64,000 nt of DNA from Marinobacter sp. DY40_1A1 (lineage in GTDB: Bacteria > Pseudomonadota > Gammaproteobacteria > Pseudomonadales > Oleiphilaceae): positions 868,001 through 932,000 of the forward strand of contig NZ_VCHA01000001.1 in NCBI RefSeq assembly GCF_016597815.1. The letters are read 5' to 3'. The notes under the pieces are model-generated. The model was not told the DNA's origin, made no database searches, and saw nothing but the letters and a program-made list of their open reading frames with translations. Each line of letters starts with the position of its first letter. Position 1 is the stretch's first letter. The translations under genes and the position numbers were made by a program. Of this stretch, positions 63,761 through 64,000 are shown one piece after another.

Positions 63761-64000
63761 CTACTTTTGGGTTTCAGGCGTTTCTTCCGGCTCGCCAGAT
63801 ATGGCCTTCTGCATCGCTTCGCGAGCTTCCGTCAGGTAGCTCTGCCAATCCTTCAGGTCTTGGGTTGCCTGTTCGCTGATGGACTTCAGGGTTTCCGCCT
63901 GGTCACTTGTTACCGTTTTAAGGTCTTCTATACTGCGAACTTCCGATACCTTTTTCGCCTGTTCCATGGTTACATCGGCGTACCTGCGGAACGCGTTCAT
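63761..64000 (-). CDS. Phasin-family granule protein (probably partial)
   Basis: 79 residues are visible, ending at the right edge of the window. The ATG at 64000-63998 may be an internal Met, as phasins are usually longer than 110 residues. The sequence is helical and amphipathic (MEQAKKVSEVRSIEDLKTV, QATQDLKDWQSYLTEAREAM), and its tail is acidic (GEPEETPETQK). It coats PHA granules and lies directly upstream of phaC. Confidence 0.75.
   Translation of the reverse strand: MNAFRRYADVTMEQAKKVSEVRSIEDLKTVTSDQAETLKSISEQATQDLKDWQSYLTEAREAMQKAISGEPEETPETQK

Noticed and set aside
1..64000. Insertion sequence, prophage, integron or CRISPR
   Set aside because: No transposase, integrase, phage gene or spaced direct repeats were seen anywhere in the window.

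Overview
The window comes from a gammaproteobacterium and looks most like Marinobacter or a close relative. The left block reproduces an order I remember from Pseudomonas: lpxH-ppiB-glnS-cysS-folD-tRNA genes-tig-clpP-clpX-lon-hupB-ppiD. To this are added an Entner-Doudoroff cluster under HexR, a glycerol regulon and polyhydroxyalkanoate genes. No insertion sequence, prophage, integrase or CRISPR array was seen. Both edges cut genes: lpxH on the left and a phasin on the right.

Region by region. 1-7.1 kb: lpxH (partial), ppiB, glnS, cysS, glcB (malate synthase G, set inside the otherwise Pseudomonas-like order) and folD. 7.3-8.0 kb: a Pro-Arg-His-Leu tRNA operon with its own promoter and terminator. 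8.2-16.9 kb: the protein-quality-control block tig, clpP, clpX, lon, hupB, ppiD. 16.9-25.4 kb: central carbon genes hexR (divergent) / zwf-pgl-eda / pyk-gap / edd, with HexR-like boxes in the divergent promoter regions. 25.4-26.9 kb: a nitroreductase and a uracil-DNA-glycosylase-like gene. 26.9-39.4 kb: a glycerol island of glpD, glpR, glpK, a sigma-54 activator and a six-gene ABC importer resembling Rhizobium GlpSTPQUV. No glpF facilitator is present, so glycerol probably enters through the ABC importer, is phosphorylated by GlpK and oxidised by GlpD. The promoter region of the importer shows a sigma-54 -24/-12 element overlapped by a GlpR-like palindrome.

39.5-61.9 kb is the accessory region of most interest. 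After ogt and apbE come two facing gene sets. The leftward set encodes a mono-haem c-type cytochrome, a di-haem LamG lipoprotein and a Tat-exported DUF1501 protein. The rightward set runs almost without gaps: a di-haem beta-propeller lipoprotein resembling the hydrazine synthase alpha fold, two small outer-membrane beta-barrels (one with an SH3 domain), a TlpA thioredoxin, a DUF4266 lipoprotein, a DUF3570 barrel, an orphan periplasmic protein, three TPR proteins (two of them lipoproteins) and a second orphan. It ends in an ExbB-ExbD-ExbD-AgmX/PglI module. The parts list (one TolQ/ExbB, two TolR/ExbD, an AgmX/PglI C-terminal domain, TPR lipoproteins, paired barrels) recalls the Agl-Glt/Nfs envelope machines of Myxococcus, here joined to c-type cytochromes. 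Its function is unknown and it is the main candidate for an undescribed system.

61.9-64 kb: phaC (class I PHA synthase) and a partial phasin, transcribed leftward. All assignments rest on reading motifs and context by eye; no database search was run.
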